DNA from: Candidatus Tantalella remota
GTDB taxonomy: Bacteria > Omnitrophota > Gorgyraeia > Tantalellales > Tantalellaceae
NCBI GenBank assembly: GCA_030765685.1
Contig: JAVCCB010000083.1
Coordinates: 1 to 44,154, forward strand
DNA: 44,154 bases
Direction: 5' to 3'
Shown here: piece after piece, positions 15,607 to 24,123 of the stretch
Layout: each line of letters starts with the position of its first letter
Position numbering within the stretch: the first letter of the stretch is position 1
Notes under the pieces: model-generated
Told to the model about the DNA's origin: nothing
Seen by the model: only the letters and a program-made list of their open reading frames with translations
The model's database searches: none
Made by a program: the position numbers and the translations under genes

Positions 15607-15675
15607 ATGATAAGAGAACTATTGGGACATAAGAATATAAGTATGCCCCTGAGATACTCTCACTTATCCCCTTAG
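15607..15675 (+). pseudogene. Tyrosine recombinase (integrase) C-terminal remnant
   Basis: Twenty-two codons read MIRELLGHKNISMPLRYSHL then SP before TAG. This is the LGHxxxxxTxRYxHLSP block of phage integrase/XerC-D proteins that carries the nucleophilic Tyr. In the next frame IRKK follows, as in intact relatives. No other part of the gene is recognisable upstream. It marks past integration near the tRNA-Ser locus. Confidence 0.7.
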
Positions 15676-15717
15676 CCATAAGAAAAAAGCTGTAGAAATT
15701 CTTTCTTTTTAATGCCG

Positions 15718-15942
15718 TTAATACCCAGTTAGGCCCTGAAACAATTTATCTATGTTTCCATTCGAACCTGCCTTTCCTGAAAACCTGTGAGCGAAATTTT
15801 GTCGAATGTCAGTTTTTTCTTTTATCTTTCTAATCGCATCATTACTTCTTGTAGCATATGGGGAAAGTATTTTTTGTTCTATTTCATCGCTCTTAGAAAG
15901 GACTGACTCTACTATTTGGTTAGATTTTTTAACATCAAACAT
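15718..15942 (-). pseudogene. N-terminal remnant of an HD-domain dNTP triphosphohydrolase
   Basis: The ATG at 15942 has a good ribosome binding site (AGGAGAG). Residues 26-52 (ILSPYATRSNDAIRKIKE and TDIRQNF) match the segment that precedes the HD motif in dGTPase-like enzymes, where LSPYA...DIRxxFxxDxDRIIHS is conserved. Immediately after QNFA the similarity is lost and the ORF ends at 74 codons, whereas the family has about 400 residues with the HD metal site. The catalytic domain is absent, so the product is non-functional if made. Confidence 0.65.
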
Positions 15943-16006
15943 TTTTCTCTCCTGTTTTAATTATTATACTCCCATTACTTTAATTTGTTAACCATAACTC
16001 TGGGGA

Positions 16007-16660
16007 CTATCTAGGGACTAGAATTAGCTCTGATTGTACTGTTTCTGCGGAATGCGTAATTTGGTAAATCTGTTTGCCTAAAATCAGGATTACAAGTAAG
16101 GCTAGAATCTTTAGAGATACTAGCCCAAAATTAATAATTGTTGGTCCTGACGTGTTAAGGCCTCTTATGAATACCAAAACAGCTACAGCTAATAAATCCT
16201 GAAGAATGAGAATGCTTATACATATGGCCCCCATCCTTTCATGGTGGAGCCTTGTTGTGGAAAGAAGTTTAACAACTAATATCGTACTTGAAAACATCAA
16301 GGCCAGTCCTATACATATGCTGTCTATAATGTTGAACCGAAATGCCAGTGAAAAGAAAAACGCTATCAAAAAGGCTATGAAACTATTAGCCAAGGTAATC
16401 AGTACAGTTTTTTTGAATAACCCGATAAGCTTTTGTGGATGCAGGGAAAGCCCCATTAGAAAAAGAAGCAATGTAATTCCCAGATGAGAAATGGTTTCAA
16501 TAAATTCAACATTCTTAACCAACCCTATTCCCCACGGTCCGATAAGAATCCCTCAGAGAATATAAGCAATAACAATGGGTTGTTTGATAAGTACGACAAT
16601 AAACGATAGTATTGCTGCTCCAATAATAACTATTCCTATATCTAGAATAAAATCTTCCAT
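16007..16660 (-). pseudogene. KefB/CPA2-type cation-proton antiporter, truncated and with in-frame TGA
   Basis: Read from ATG 16660: MEDFILDIGIVIIGAAILSF, KQPIVIAYIL, a TGA codon (16553-16555, codon 36), then GILIGPWGIG, LGITLLLFLMGLSLHPQKL, FSSTILVVKLL and ISILILQDLLAVAVLV. These are the N-terminal six-helix features of CPA2 antiporters. The open part after the TGA ends at TAG near 16007, about 217 codons in total, where relatives continue to at least 380 residues. Both a nonsense codon and loss of the C-terminal half make it a pseudogene. Confidence 0.8.
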
Positions 16661-16756
16661 ATGGAAAATTTATCATTAATTTCCAAGAATGAAAAGACAT
16701 TAGAGGAGTTTAGGAACTGGTGTATCTTCTCTGGGAACCATATGGAGCCTAAACTT

Positions 16757-16800
16757 GATACTTATTTACTTGTGGAGGAGTGGGTGAGCTGGTTTAATGA
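16757..16800 (+). repeat. Imperfect direct repeat, copy A
   Basis: Forty-four bases that align without gaps to 17574-17617, about 35 of 44 identical. The two copies bracket the MEDS-domain gene. On the plus strand both encode a similar peptide (DTYLLVEEWVSWFN and TYVLAEEWQSWFN), so they may be two pieces of one old coding sequence. Confidence 0.45.
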
Positions 16801-17485
16801 GGGGGCTTGCGAGAGGAAAATAATCTGTGAGATAAGGATTTTCAAGCTTCTCTAACAATAACCTAGCATTGGTCGCATCAAGGATTTGCCATTTACCTTC
16901 TTGGTAAATAATGAGCTTGGAGTGATGTACGCCAACAGATAGTATCTCAGGTAAACCTGCTATCTTATTTGAATAAGTACAAATGGCTTTCATTGGGTTT
17001 TCCAAAATGAAAGCATTCACTAATTCTTCATACTTGGCCAGTTCAATCCATTGTCTTCCCCGAGCCCAGTTTCCGCCCCCGCTTACCCGAAGAGCTTTAA
17101 ATCCTTTATCTAAAACCTGTTTCTTCTTTTCCGGCCAAAATTGTAATACGCTTGCGGGGTCAAATTCACCACCCTTTACATATAAATCTTGATTATCCAG
17201 CAATATCATTTGTCCCTTTTCAATATAAATATCTAAATCTGGGATTTTCATTTTTAATGCTTCTTTTGCATCTCCCATTTGAGTGGAGCCTGAAAATACC
17301 CATATACAAACTTCATTATTTATTAGACCTTTTCCGAAATATGGAACCAAAATATTATTTAATTCTTCTTCTTTTCCATAAACGAGACAGATATGCTTGT
17401 CTCCTGTCATTTCTTCTATAAAATTAATTACTTCCTCTATATTTGTGTTACCCACCTTTGCCTCCAGTAGTTTATTATAAGACAC
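16766..17485 (-). CDS. MEDS-domain sensory protein
   Basis: A 239-residue soluble protein with a MEDS (DcmR-type sensory) domain: HICLVYGKEEELNNILVPYF, FGKGLINNEVCIWVFSGST, IEKGQMILLDNQDLYVKGG, then ALRVSGGGNWARG and YEELVNAFILENPMKAICTY. MEDS domains bind small hydrocarbon-derived molecules, and are usually joined to a kinase or DNA-binding domain, which is missing here. The frame opens with GTG 17485; a second GTG at codon 11 has a better ribosome binding site (TGGAGGCAAAG). It may be a remnant output-less sensor. It sits between short direct repeats inside the pseudogene island. Confidence 0.75.
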   Translation of the reverse strand: MSYNKLLEAKVGNTNIEEVINFIEEMTGDKHICLVYGKEEELNNILVPYFGKGLINNEVCIWVFSGSTQMGDAKEALKMKIPDLDIYIEKGQMILLDNQDLYVKGGEFDPASVLQFWPEKKKQVLDKGFKALRVSGGGNWARGRQWIELAKYEELVNAFILENPMKAICTYSNKIAGLPEILSVGVHHSKLIIYQEGKWQILDATNARLLLEKLENPYLTDYFPLASPLIKPAHPLLHK

Positions 17486-17573
17486 GTCTCTTATATTTAT
17501 TGTACTACCTTATGCTATTATGTAAACCTTGAATTTCTTGGAGCCTTCACGGAAACTTGCAAGGACTGCATTT

Positions 17574-17617
17574 TATACTTATGTACTTGCGGAGGAATGG
17601 CAAAGTTGGTTTAATGC
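17574..17617 (+). repeat. Imperfect direct repeat, copy B
   Basis: The partner of 16757-16800, on the other side of the MEDS gene. Confidence 0.45.
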
Positions 17618-17621
17618 AGCG

Positions 17622-17661
17622 GTCAAAAAAAGAAATAACCCCTACGGTCAGTAGGGGTTAT
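17622..17661 (-). terminator. Terminator of tRNA-Ser
   Basis: ATAACCCCTAC and GTAGGGGTTAT make an 11-bp stem with a 5-base loop. On the minus strand it is followed by TTTCTTTTTTT, just downstream of the tRNA. Confidence 0.75.
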
Positions 17662-17670
17662 GTAAAATGT

Positions 17671-17760
<90 letters not shown>

Positions 17761-17776
17761 GCAAGTGAGTTCATCG

Positions 17777-17817
17777 TTCATAGTTCTTTGTTCATTGTGC
17801 TAACTACGAACTATGAA
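17777..17817. repeat. 10-bp inverted repeat upstream of tRNA-Ser
   Basis: TTCATAGTTC and GAACTATGAA are perfect inverted arms separated by 21 bases, within a TTCAT-rich stretch. No function assigned. Confidence 0.45.
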
Positions 17818-17936
17818 CTGATTTATGTGAAAGCTATTTTATCACTCTCTCTCTGTAAATACAAGAGGGATAAGAAGTACGGCTCATACCGGTGCATTGC
17901 TGCTCGTAAATCCCCTATGCTCGGAGCTCAAACCCA

Positions 17937-17974
17937 TTTAGACCTTGTGTCTAAACAGGGACGGTTGATATAAT
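17937..17974 (+). promoter_or_regulatory. Promoter with overlapping palindromic operator, glycosylase gene
   Basis: TTGTGT (17945-17950), an 18-bp spacer and TATAAT (17969-17974). The -35 lies within a perfect inverted repeat TTTAGAC-CTTGT-GTCTAAA (17937-17955), a good candidate operator. The -10 ends only 7 bases before the ATG at 17982. Confidence 0.6.
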
Positions 17975-17981
17975 TACATCT

Positions 17982-18311
17982 ATGAGAATATGGGACATGC
18001 CTACATCAAAACTCTGTCGAAATCATTTGCTTGGCGAACACAGAGAGCTACACGCGATATGGAGTATACTCGCCGCGGGAAAGAAGGGCTATTCACATCA
18101 TCCCGAAACGTTACGGTGGAAAGGAAAACTCAAAGCGCTATATCTTCGCCACGAGGAAGAGGTCAAGGAAATGGAAAGGCGGGGATACAATCATAAGAGT
18201 CCTTTAACGCAAAGGAAAGCAACTGGGAAAAATAGACAAGACATATATGTGGATTCCATCAAAAATCAAAAGAGTATTCTGAAGAAAAAGGGTTGTGCGT
18301 GTAAGTTTTAA
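17982..18311 (+). CDS. Pyrimidine dimer DNA glycosylase (T4 endonuclease V-like)
   Basis: A 109-residue protein: MRIWDMPTSKLCRNHLLGEH then RELHAIWSIL, SHHPETLRWKGKLKALYLRH and EMERRGYNHKSPL. These match the bacterial DenV/PDG family that incises DNA at UV dimers. The catalytic Glu of HLxxEHREL aligns with Glu23 of T4 endonuclease V. The T4 enzyme uses the amine of Thr2 after Met removal; here Arg follows Met directly, as in other bacterial homologues, so the nucleophilic amine would be a different residue. No ribosome binding site precedes the ATG. The gene seems solitary. Confidence 0.85.
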   Translation: MRIWDMPTSKLCRNHLLGEHRELHAIWSILAAGKKGYSHHPETLRWKGKLKALYLRHEEEVKEMERRGYNHKSPLTQRKATGKNRQDIYVDSIKNQKSILKKKGCACKF

Positions 18312-18607
18312 TTAAATAGCTCTCACAACTCATCCCCCCCTCGTTTATAACCTGATTAGTTTCTGCCCGGTTAACCCATTGTCCTCGCCTGCAAAAATAA
18401 TCGACAGCCTTCGCAAAAACTGCCTCTACTATTATAGACAGATTTTTGGGGCATTTTCTTGCACTTTTTTTGAGTTTTTTCTCTGATAAAGCAATCAAAA
18501 AGCCTGCATTTATAACCTGGTTAAATTTGACATACACTGCTAAAATCTCCCCTCTTGCCTTTCCACCTCTGAATATTATATACTGTCTATATACCCCGGA
18601 GGACATT
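18312..18607. other. Intergenic with promoter for the secreted protein/FecR pair
   Basis: About 295 bp without a gene. Close to the next start, TTGCCT and TATACT (around 18558-18588) with an 18-bp spacer could be a promoter, and CCGGAGGACATT is the ribosome binding site. Nothing else was recognised. Confidence 0.4.
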
Positions 18608-18982
18608 ATGAGAAAACTGGCGATACTCATTTTAATAATATTTTCTTTTGCTACCCTCACCCATGCCGCACAGGCTCCTTCACGCGCCTGGCAACCGGCC
18701 GGTGAAAGCGTAGCGGGACCGGAAGATACCAGCGACACGGTCCAAACTGCGGAAAGAGCGTCCGCCGATGAACAGATTCGCTACGGCCGCAACAAAGAGC
18801 CGCAAAAGACCGGCAACCAGGGGTATATATATTACACCGACGCGTATGACGAATACTACCGGGGCCCTTCCTATCCGTACGACCGGGAGGGGCCGATAAC
18901 ACCTAGAAACCTTCATAGTTATGTCAGCTACGGATCCGACTCAAGAGTAGGGAGAAGAGATGTTTACATACATACTGACTAA
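18608..18982 (+). CDS. Secreted protein of unknown function (124 aa)
   Basis: A 124-residue protein with a clear signal peptide (MRKLAILILIIFSFATLTHA) and a mature part of about 100 residues rich in Tyr, Gly, Asp, Arg and Pro (YIYYTDAYDEYYRGPSYPYD). The mature region is probably disordered and extracytoplasmic. I do not recognise a family. Its last codons overlap the start of the FecR gene by 23 bases, so the two are likely co-translated and functionally linked to the convergent CsgG/FlgT genes. Confidence 0.75.
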   Translation: MRKLAILILIIFSFATLTHAAQAPSRAWQPAGESVAGPEDTSDTVQTAERASADEQIRYGRNKEPQKTGNQGYIYYTDAYDEYYRGPSYPYDREGPITPRNLHSYVSYGSDSRVGRRDVYIHTD

Positions 18983-19985
18983 AAGATATATCACATTTGT
19001 AATGCTCGCGGTTTTTATTGTATTTTACTGTCATTTTTCCACCGCACAAGAAACTGTAGACGAAGCATCGGTGGAGATCATCTCCCTTTCTGGAGATGTC
19101 AATATACTCTCCCCGGTCACAAACACCTGGACAGGCGCGATAACAGGCCTACGGCTGATTTCGGGCAACCGCATACGGACCAGCGATAATTCGCATGTCA
19201 ATCTTGCCTTCAATCCACAGAAGAACAATATTGTAAGCGTTCGAGCAAATTCCCATGTCGTCCTGCAGCTTAAGGGTGCTGACAAGCTTACGCTGATTGA
19301 TGGCACACTGTTCTCCTCTATCCAGGAACTTGTAGACGGGTCATCTTTTGAGATAAAAACGCCTCTCGCCACATGCGGTGTTTGCGGAACAAAATACACC
19401 TTATCTTATTACGCAAATACCAAGTTGACTACCCTTGCCGTTATGGAAAGTTCTGTAGTCCTTGAAAGCATCACAGAACCCGATAAGTTCGTATCCGTAA
19501 AAGAACTCGAAGAGCGCGAGCTCGCGCCCTGGGACAATATCTATCTCGATGCAACGGGTGTAGGCTTTTCCACTGATATGCCCGCGGAGGGAAAGATTGA
19601 AGAGATATCTGAAAAAGATTACATGGGAATATATACTCCCGACGGCCTTATACACGCGCGGCGCACAGCGGAAACTGACGCTTATCGCAATCTTGCGGCA
19701 AGAATATACGGTACAGTAATTGACTCAAAAACCGTACTGGGAGATTATGCCAAGAAAAACAATGAAGTAAAGGTAACTGTAAGCGGACTGGTTCGCGGTG
19801 CTCAGGAAATGGGGATAGCTTATTTTTCAGACGGAAGCGTACGGATCACTATGGAGATCCGGGGACTCCAGCTAAAAGACTCTCTTAGCCCTCTTACGGG
19901 AGATATCTTTGATAAGACCTGTATTACCGGAGCCGACCGGCTTACGCAGAAAGACCTTAAATATTTCGACGAAGCTCTTCTTTAA
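18960..19985 (+). CDS. FecR-domain extracytoplasmic protein with LPP20/FlgT-like C-terminal region
   Basis: A 341-residue protein with a membrane anchor or signal peptide (about residues 10-29). Residues 35-150 form a FecR domain (VEIISLSGDVNILS, GLRLISGNRIRTSDNSHVNL, LIDGTLFSS, FEIKTPLATCGVCGTKYTLS). Residues about 230-310 (IHARRTAETDAYRNLAARIY, SKTVLGDYAKKNNEVKVTVS) recall the LPP20/FlgT N-terminal-like domain of outer-membrane-associated proteins. The same domain type appears in the convergent gene at 21002. A surface-structure role with CsgG is likely. ATG 18960 is preceded by GGGAGAAGAG. Confidence 0.82.
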   Translation: MFTYILTKRYITFVMLAVFIVFYCHFSTAQETVDEASVEIISLSGDVNILSPVTNTWTGAITGLRLISGNRIRTSDNSHVNLAFNPQKNNIVSVRANSHVVLQLKGADKLTLIDGTLFSSIQELVDGSSFEIKTPLATCGVCGTKYTLSYYANTKLTTLAVMESSVVLESITEPDKFVSVKELEERELAPWDNIYLDATGVGFSTDMPAEGKIEEISEKDYMGIYTPDGLIHARRTAETDAYRNLAARIYGTVIDSKTVLGDYAKKNNEVKVTVSGLVRGAQEMGIAYFSDGSVRITMEIRGLQLKDSLSPLTGDIFDKTCITGADRLTQKDLKYFDEALL

Positions 19986-19990
19986 ACACT

Positions 19991-20986
19991 TTAGTTCATC
20001 CTGACAATGTCACCGCGTTCGACCGACCCTAAATTGCCCATAACCATATCAGCTTTAGAGAACTTTTCCTCGACTGACTTCACCTGAACACGGCCTATTT
20101 TTACGTCCTCGCTGCCGAGAGAACTGCCCGTATCCGGATCTATCAGGTCTTCGCCCTTTTTGTACACAACAAATTCTGACCCCGGGAGTATATTTGAATT
20201 CTCACCGGCATTCAGATATATAGTATCGCCTTTGACTGTAACTATTTTCCCCTGCCAGGGCACATTGTCCATTCTCTGGGCGATCTTGAACACCGCTTCG
20301 TTGATAACTTTCTGGGTAGCTTTACCCAGCGGCGTCTTGGCAAATCCGCCGCCACCGACCGAAAAAGCTCCGCTGTAACTCGCGGACAGCCCACCGCCAG
20401 AGGCTTTGCCTTCGACCCTGATGCTGTCTATAACTTCACCGGTGATAACATCATACATGCGTAGATTTACGGCTACATGCGAACTGGAACCGGACAGACC
20501 CAACCCAATACCCGCGATGGAAAATCCGGTATCCGCGCCAGAGGTCTGCGTGCTAAATTCTGTTACCGCTCCCCTTATGAGCACCTGCGCATTAAGCAGC
20601 TGTCCTATCTTCGCCGAGCCGGCTTCTCTAGTACGGCCGCTGGCGCCAAAATCCTGTTCCGCGAGAACATCCGAGATCGCCTGGCGTTCAACGACAACGA
20701 ACCGGCCGCTGTCCACAAGCGCGGTGGTCAGCATCTCCGACATCCCTGTCCCAAGATTCCACTGAGACCCCACACCGGCTTTATTCTCAAAATCCATAAC
20801 GGCTATGTTCTTCTTAGGGCCCTGCGCTTCAGGCAATTTACTTAGTTTATATTTTTTTGAGCTTTTTATCCTGCTGCTTTTATTCCTGCTGTCCGAGTCT
20901 GACCTCGCGTACGACACCGCGGGCAAAACCACCGACAACGACACTAAAAAGCAGGTCAATATTATTAAGGTCCTTGTCGCTCTCAT
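19991..20986 (-). CDS. CsgG/HfaB-family outer-membrane secretion channel-like protein
   Basis: A 331-residue protein with a signal peptide (residues 1-28). The CsgG core is seen as KNIAVMDFENKAGVGSQW, LGTGMSEMLTTALVDSGRFV, VVERQAISDVLAEQDF, AQVLIRGAVTEF and VNLRMYDVITGEVIDSIR. CsgG forms a nonameric outer-membrane channel for curli subunits; no curlin genes are in this window. The last 100 residues (VKGDTIYLNAGENSNILPGS, GRVQVKSV) look like an SH3-like extension. It ends 5 bases from the convergent FecR gene. Confidence 0.9.
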   Translation of the reverse strand: MRATRTLIILTCFLVSLSVVLPAVSYARSDSDSRNKSSRIKSSKKYKLSKLPEAQGPKKNIAVMDFENKAGVGSQWNLGTGMSEMLTTALVDSGRFVVVERQAISDVLAEQDFGASGRTREAGSAKIGQLLNAQVLIRGAVTEFSTQTSGADTGFSIAGIGLGLSGSSSHVAVNLRMYDVITGEVIDSIRVEGKASGGGLSASYSGAFSVGGGGFAKTPLGKATQKVINEAVFKIAQRMDNVPWQGKIVTVKGDTIYLNAGENSNILPGSEFVVYKKGEDLIDPDTGSSLGSEDVKIGRVQVKSVEEKFSKADMVMGNLGSVERGDIVRMN

Positions 20987-21001
20987 TGTATTTCCCTTTC
21001 T

Positions 21002-22123
21002 TTAGTATGTAGCCACTTCTATGTCTACCCTGTTGGGCGTTCTTCCGGTTATCTTAATGGCGGGTGACTTAATGCTCTCCAGGGCTGAGACAAACTGATC
21101 GATAGATCCGAAGAACCGTACTGACAGTTCCACGACGTTGTTTACCGCTGACCTTATACTGACGCTCTTTACCCCTTCAAGAGATCCGACGGCATCCCTC
21201 AGTTTTTCCGCGACGACAGGAGTAGCTCCAGCGGCGATCACTTCTATCACCATCTCGTTGTAGACCTCATCGCGCCAAGCTTCGGCCACCCTCTTTAACA
21301 ATCCGTCCGCGGCTGTGCGAGACGCCGCCAATATAGCTTTGTTCGCCGTCGGGAAACGGCCACTTCCCCGTGCGGTTTCGGTAGCCGACTCAAACGCTAT
21401 GACCTGCGCGTTGTCAGTCTTTACCGCCTTTACATCCACCGTCGCCTGGTAAGCGTATACCTCCACCCCGTACGGCTGGCTTGCTTCGACAAGCTCGCTT
21501 GTCGCCTGGCCTACGATCGCGACTTCAGCTCCGTATCTCCGGCCTAGCGCGGCCGCTTTATCCGGGTCGCCATAGAAAAGAGTAGCGTCTCTTTCTTTTA
21601 TCATCTGCATCTGGTCCCTGCTTACAACAGGCACGTTGCTCTGCGCGAAGACCTTCCCTATTTCCGCCGTGGCGAAATGTCCCGGCTGTTTGAGACCGTC
21701 TACATGGTCGTTTACCAAAACCATTATCCTGGGATAATTGAGTTTTTGCTGAACAAGCCCCAGCGCTTTTACGTCTTTAGTCAACGCCCCCAGAGCCACG
21801 TTCGCCTTGACTGTGACTTTATACAAACCACCCTCTCCGCCATTATCGTCAATAATTTCGAAGCCCGTGACATACCCTTTTACCGTGGAATATATCCGGT
21901 CGTCTAATAGCTGATAATTTTTAACCATGGTCTCGGAATCTATGATAACCCCGACACCCTGCTCTACGGCTTTGCGCAATGCGCGATTAACCGCCATTTT
22001 CCGGGATTCCGTGGTGATGCCAGAGGCCATACCTTCGGCGACTATCTCTTTCTGCATAACAGCAGCTAACGCCGCTATGCATACCATTGCAAAAATAACC
22101 AGGATCAACAATGTCTTTTTCAT
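21002..22123 (-). CDS. FlgT/LPP20-like secreted protein
   Basis: A 373-residue protein with signal peptide (LLILVIFAMVCIAALAAV). The N-terminal part (GITTESRKMAVNRALRKAVE, GVIIDSETMVKNYQLLDDRI, YSTVKGYVTGFEII) matches the flagellar-assembly T/LPP20-type domain. The middle has a CsgG-like or TolB-like fold segment (NYPRIMVLVNDHVDG, AAALGRRYGAEVAIVGQATS). The C-terminal third (VKSVSIRSAVNNVVELSVRF) is a small ferredoxin-like alpha/beta unit. It immediately precedes csgG in the same operon, so an accessory role in the surface export system is inferred. Confidence 0.8.
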   Translation of the reverse strand: MKKTLLILVIFAMVCIAALAAVMQKEIVAEGMASGITTESRKMAVNRALRKAVEQGVGVIIDSETMVKNYQLLDDRIYSTVKGYVTGFEIIDDNGGEGGLYKVTVKANVALGALTKDVKALGLVQQKLNYPRIMVLVNDHVDGLKQPGHFATAEIGKVFAQSNVPVVSRDQMQMIKERDATLFYGDPDKAAALGRRYGAEVAIVGQATSELVEASQPYGVEVYAYQATVDVKAVKTDNAQVIAFESATETARGSGRFPTANKAILAASRTAADGLLKRVAEAWRDEVYNEMVIEVIAAGATPVVAEKLRDAVGSLEGVKSVSIRSAVNNVVELSVRFFGSIDQFVSALESIKSPAIKITGRTPNRVDIEVATY

Positions 22124-22161
22124 AATATCCGCTTTCTTCCTATCTTAAAGAACATCCGCCC

Positions 22162-22917
22162 CTAATCGACGACCGTTACTTCTACTTCACTAGACTTTAT
22201 GTCCCCTTCCAAGCCCTCATATCTCAGCCATTCGAAATCCGGACTGGCAGAATGCCAGTAATAGGCTTTGGGAAAAAATACCTTAGCTACATTGAGAAAT
22301 CCAAGCCGGGGATCAAGTTGAAGCTTAAAGGCGCGTCTCTGGCGGCCATTGATCTCCACGTTCTCTGTTTTGATAACCCTGAGGTCAACGTTATATACTC
22401 CCGGCTCCTCGCTCACCATTTGTATCTTTGCCAGTCTTTTGCCATTCTCGAGCATCTTTTGTGTATAAAGACCCAGCAACTGCCTGTTAACGGCATCTTT
22501 AGTAAATGTGAATTTTTTTGTTCGGGATATGTTTCTGGGGATATCCTCATGGAGACAGGTGACGGTATTTTTTTCGGGGTTGTAATCCTGCTTTTCAAGC
22601 CTTATCATGCTGCCTTCAGAGTCGAACACACGCTTAACAAGCTTGAGCGGCAAAACGTTTTCTTTTGTACTCGCGAATTCGAGCTTCGTCTCCCAGGAGA
22701 TCTGGCCGTCAAAACTGGAATACACGCCTTCGCCCTTTTCTGTCAGGATATAGACATCGCCCTCTTTCTGCCTTATCTCGGTCTCAGATTCCCACCTCTT
22801 GCCACCTTCGGTGTCCCGCCCCACATACTCGGTTTTATCAACGTCTTCGTAGGCAAATGCCGGGCAGCTCGCGGCAAGTATAAGAATACAGACTAACTTT
22901 GTAATAATTTTATTCAT
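22162..22917 (-). CDS. Secreted protein of unknown function in the CsgG operon
   Basis: A 251-residue protein with a signal peptide (LVCILILAASCPAFAYED; the internal Cys is probably not a lipobox). The body has many beta-strand-like segments (DGQISWETKLEFAST, VDLRVIKTENVEINGRQRRA, AFKLQLDPRLGFLNVAKVFF), in the style of DUF3108- or lipoprotein-carrier-like beta barrels, but I recognise no definite family. It is placed between GtrA and the FlgT-like gene on the same strand. It ends with TAG at 22162. Confidence 0.7.
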   Translation of the reverse strand: MNKIITKLVCILILAASCPAFAYEDVDKTEYVGRDTEGGKRWESETEIRQKEGDVYILTEKGEGVYSSFDGQISWETKLEFASTKENVLPLKLVKRVFDSEGSMIRLEKQDYNPEKNTVTCLHEDIPRNISRTKKFTFTKDAVNRQLLGLYTQKMLENGKRLAKIQMVSEEPGVYNVDLRVIKTENVEINGRQRRAFKLQLDPRLGFLNVAKVFFPKAYYWHSASPDFEWLRYEGLEGDIKSSEVEVTVVD

Positions 22918-22975
22918 AATACAGATATTCTATCATGACGGGTGGGTACAATAAAGGTTATTCGCCGGCAGAACT

Positions 22976-23401
22976 TTACCTGAAAAGGAAATATTTTCTG
23001 GTGGAGAAATTGACGATGAAAACCAGTATCGTCGATATGAATTTTGAGCCTATGTAGTGCAGCTTCATGCTCTCGGTAAAGAACCATATACAATAATGAT
23101 TCAGCAAGAGCCCCACTATGCCTATCGAGGCAAAGATCAGTATCTCCAGCTTGCGGTTCTTTATTGTGCGATTTGAAAACACCCAGGCCACGTTGAGGAT
23201 GTAGCTCGTCGTCAACCCCAGGAGGAACGCTGCCGCGGCAGCAGTAAGATAATAAACCCTGAATACCTCCACGAAAACAATAAGCGAGGTGTAGTCTACC
23301 GCGTACGCGACACTACCCGCCAGGATATACCGGAATATCTGAACGTATACGTTGTCTGTGGAGTCTTTGAACAGTTTTTTCATAGATGTATCAGCTTTCA
23401 T
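22976..23401 (-). CDS. GtrA-family small membrane protein
   Basis: A 141-residue protein with four predicted transmembrane helices, matching GtrA: FRYILAGSVAYAVDYTSLIV, LTTSYILNVAWVFSNR, GIVGLLLNHYCIWFF and KFISTILVFIVNFSTRKYFL. The family is associated with polyprenyl-phosphate-linked sugar transfer across the cytoplasmic membrane, as in O-antigen glucosylation. It follows the two PlsC genes, overlapping the upstream stop by 11 bases. An alternative start is the ATG at 23383 (MKKLF). Confidence 0.87.
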   Translation of the reverse strand: MKADTSMKKLFKDSTDNVYVQIFRYILAGSVAYAVDYTSLIVFVEVFRVYYLTAAAAAFLLGLTTSYILNVAWVFSNRTIKNRKLEILIFASIGIVGLLLNHYCIWFFTESMKLHYIGSKFISTILVFIVNFSTRKYFLFR

Positions 23402-24122
23402 AGTCTAAAACGGTCAGGAGCTGCTCTCTTATCCGGCTTGCCGCCGCCGCGGAAAATGCTTTATTTTCCAACGGATACAGGTCCTCAAAGCTGACCGGTG
23501 GTAGGATCTTTATTTTTACTTTGCCGGGCGTAATACTCTTACTGCCCCTTCTTTGTATTCTGGTGCTGCCATTAATAGCTATGGGAACGACCCTGACCTT
23601 TGTGTCCTGGAGAATTGAAAAACTTGAAGGTTTGAATTTCCCAAGCTTATGATCAAAAGAACGCGTCCCTTCGGGGAAGATAACAATGGAGTTTCCCGAT
23701 TTTAAGAGAGTTATTATTGTCTGATACGTTTTGAATGATTTCCGGATATTGCTGCGTTCTATAGGTATATATTCCTGAAGCTTCATATACGCCCCAAAAA
23801 CAGGCGCGTTAAAAAGCTCCTGTTTTGCCAGAAATAGATATTGTCCCGGAACGACCCTGAAAATAATAGGCCAGTCCAGATCGCTCTGGTGGTTCGGCAT
23901 ATACACTACGGTCTCATCTTCGGGCAGGTTCTCCTGACCCTCGACCTCCAGGGTTATCCCGCCGATCTTCATGAGTGTCCAGGCCCAGAACTGCTCGCTT
24001 TTACGATACATCTCCCGGTTCCCGGGCCAGACGACCGCGTCAAAGAACAGCCCCAAAGACAGAATAACCAGCCAATCTATCCACCATATTACCGAATGTA
24101 TGAACTTTAAGAGTTTTTTCAC
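23391..24122 (-). CDS. plsC: 1-acyl-sn-glycerol-3-phosphate acyltransferase (PlsC family), copy 1
   Basis: A 243-residue membrane-associated acyltransferase. The catalytic NHxxxxD is NHQSDLDW (about residues 76-83); the acceptor-binding motif is FPEGTRSFDHKLG. An N-terminal hydrophobic helix anchors it. It converts lysophosphatidic acid to phosphatidic acid using acyl-ACP or acyl-CoA. GTG start, one base after the stop of the second PlsC. Tandem PlsC genes may have different acyl-chain or acceptor preferences. Confidence 0.92.
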   Translation of the reverse strand: MKKLLKFIHSVIWWIDWLVILSLGLFFDAVVWPGNREMYRKSEQFWAWTLMKIGGITLEVEGQENLPEDETVVYMPNHQSDLDWPIIFRVVPGQYLFLAKQELFNAPVFGAYMKLQEYIPIERSNIRKSFKTYQTIITLLKSGNSIVIFPEGTRSFDHKLGKFKPSSFSILQDTKVRVVPIAINGSTRIQRRGSKSITPGKVKIKILPPVSFEDLYPLENKAFSAAAASRIREQLLTVLDYES

Positions 24123-24123
24123 T

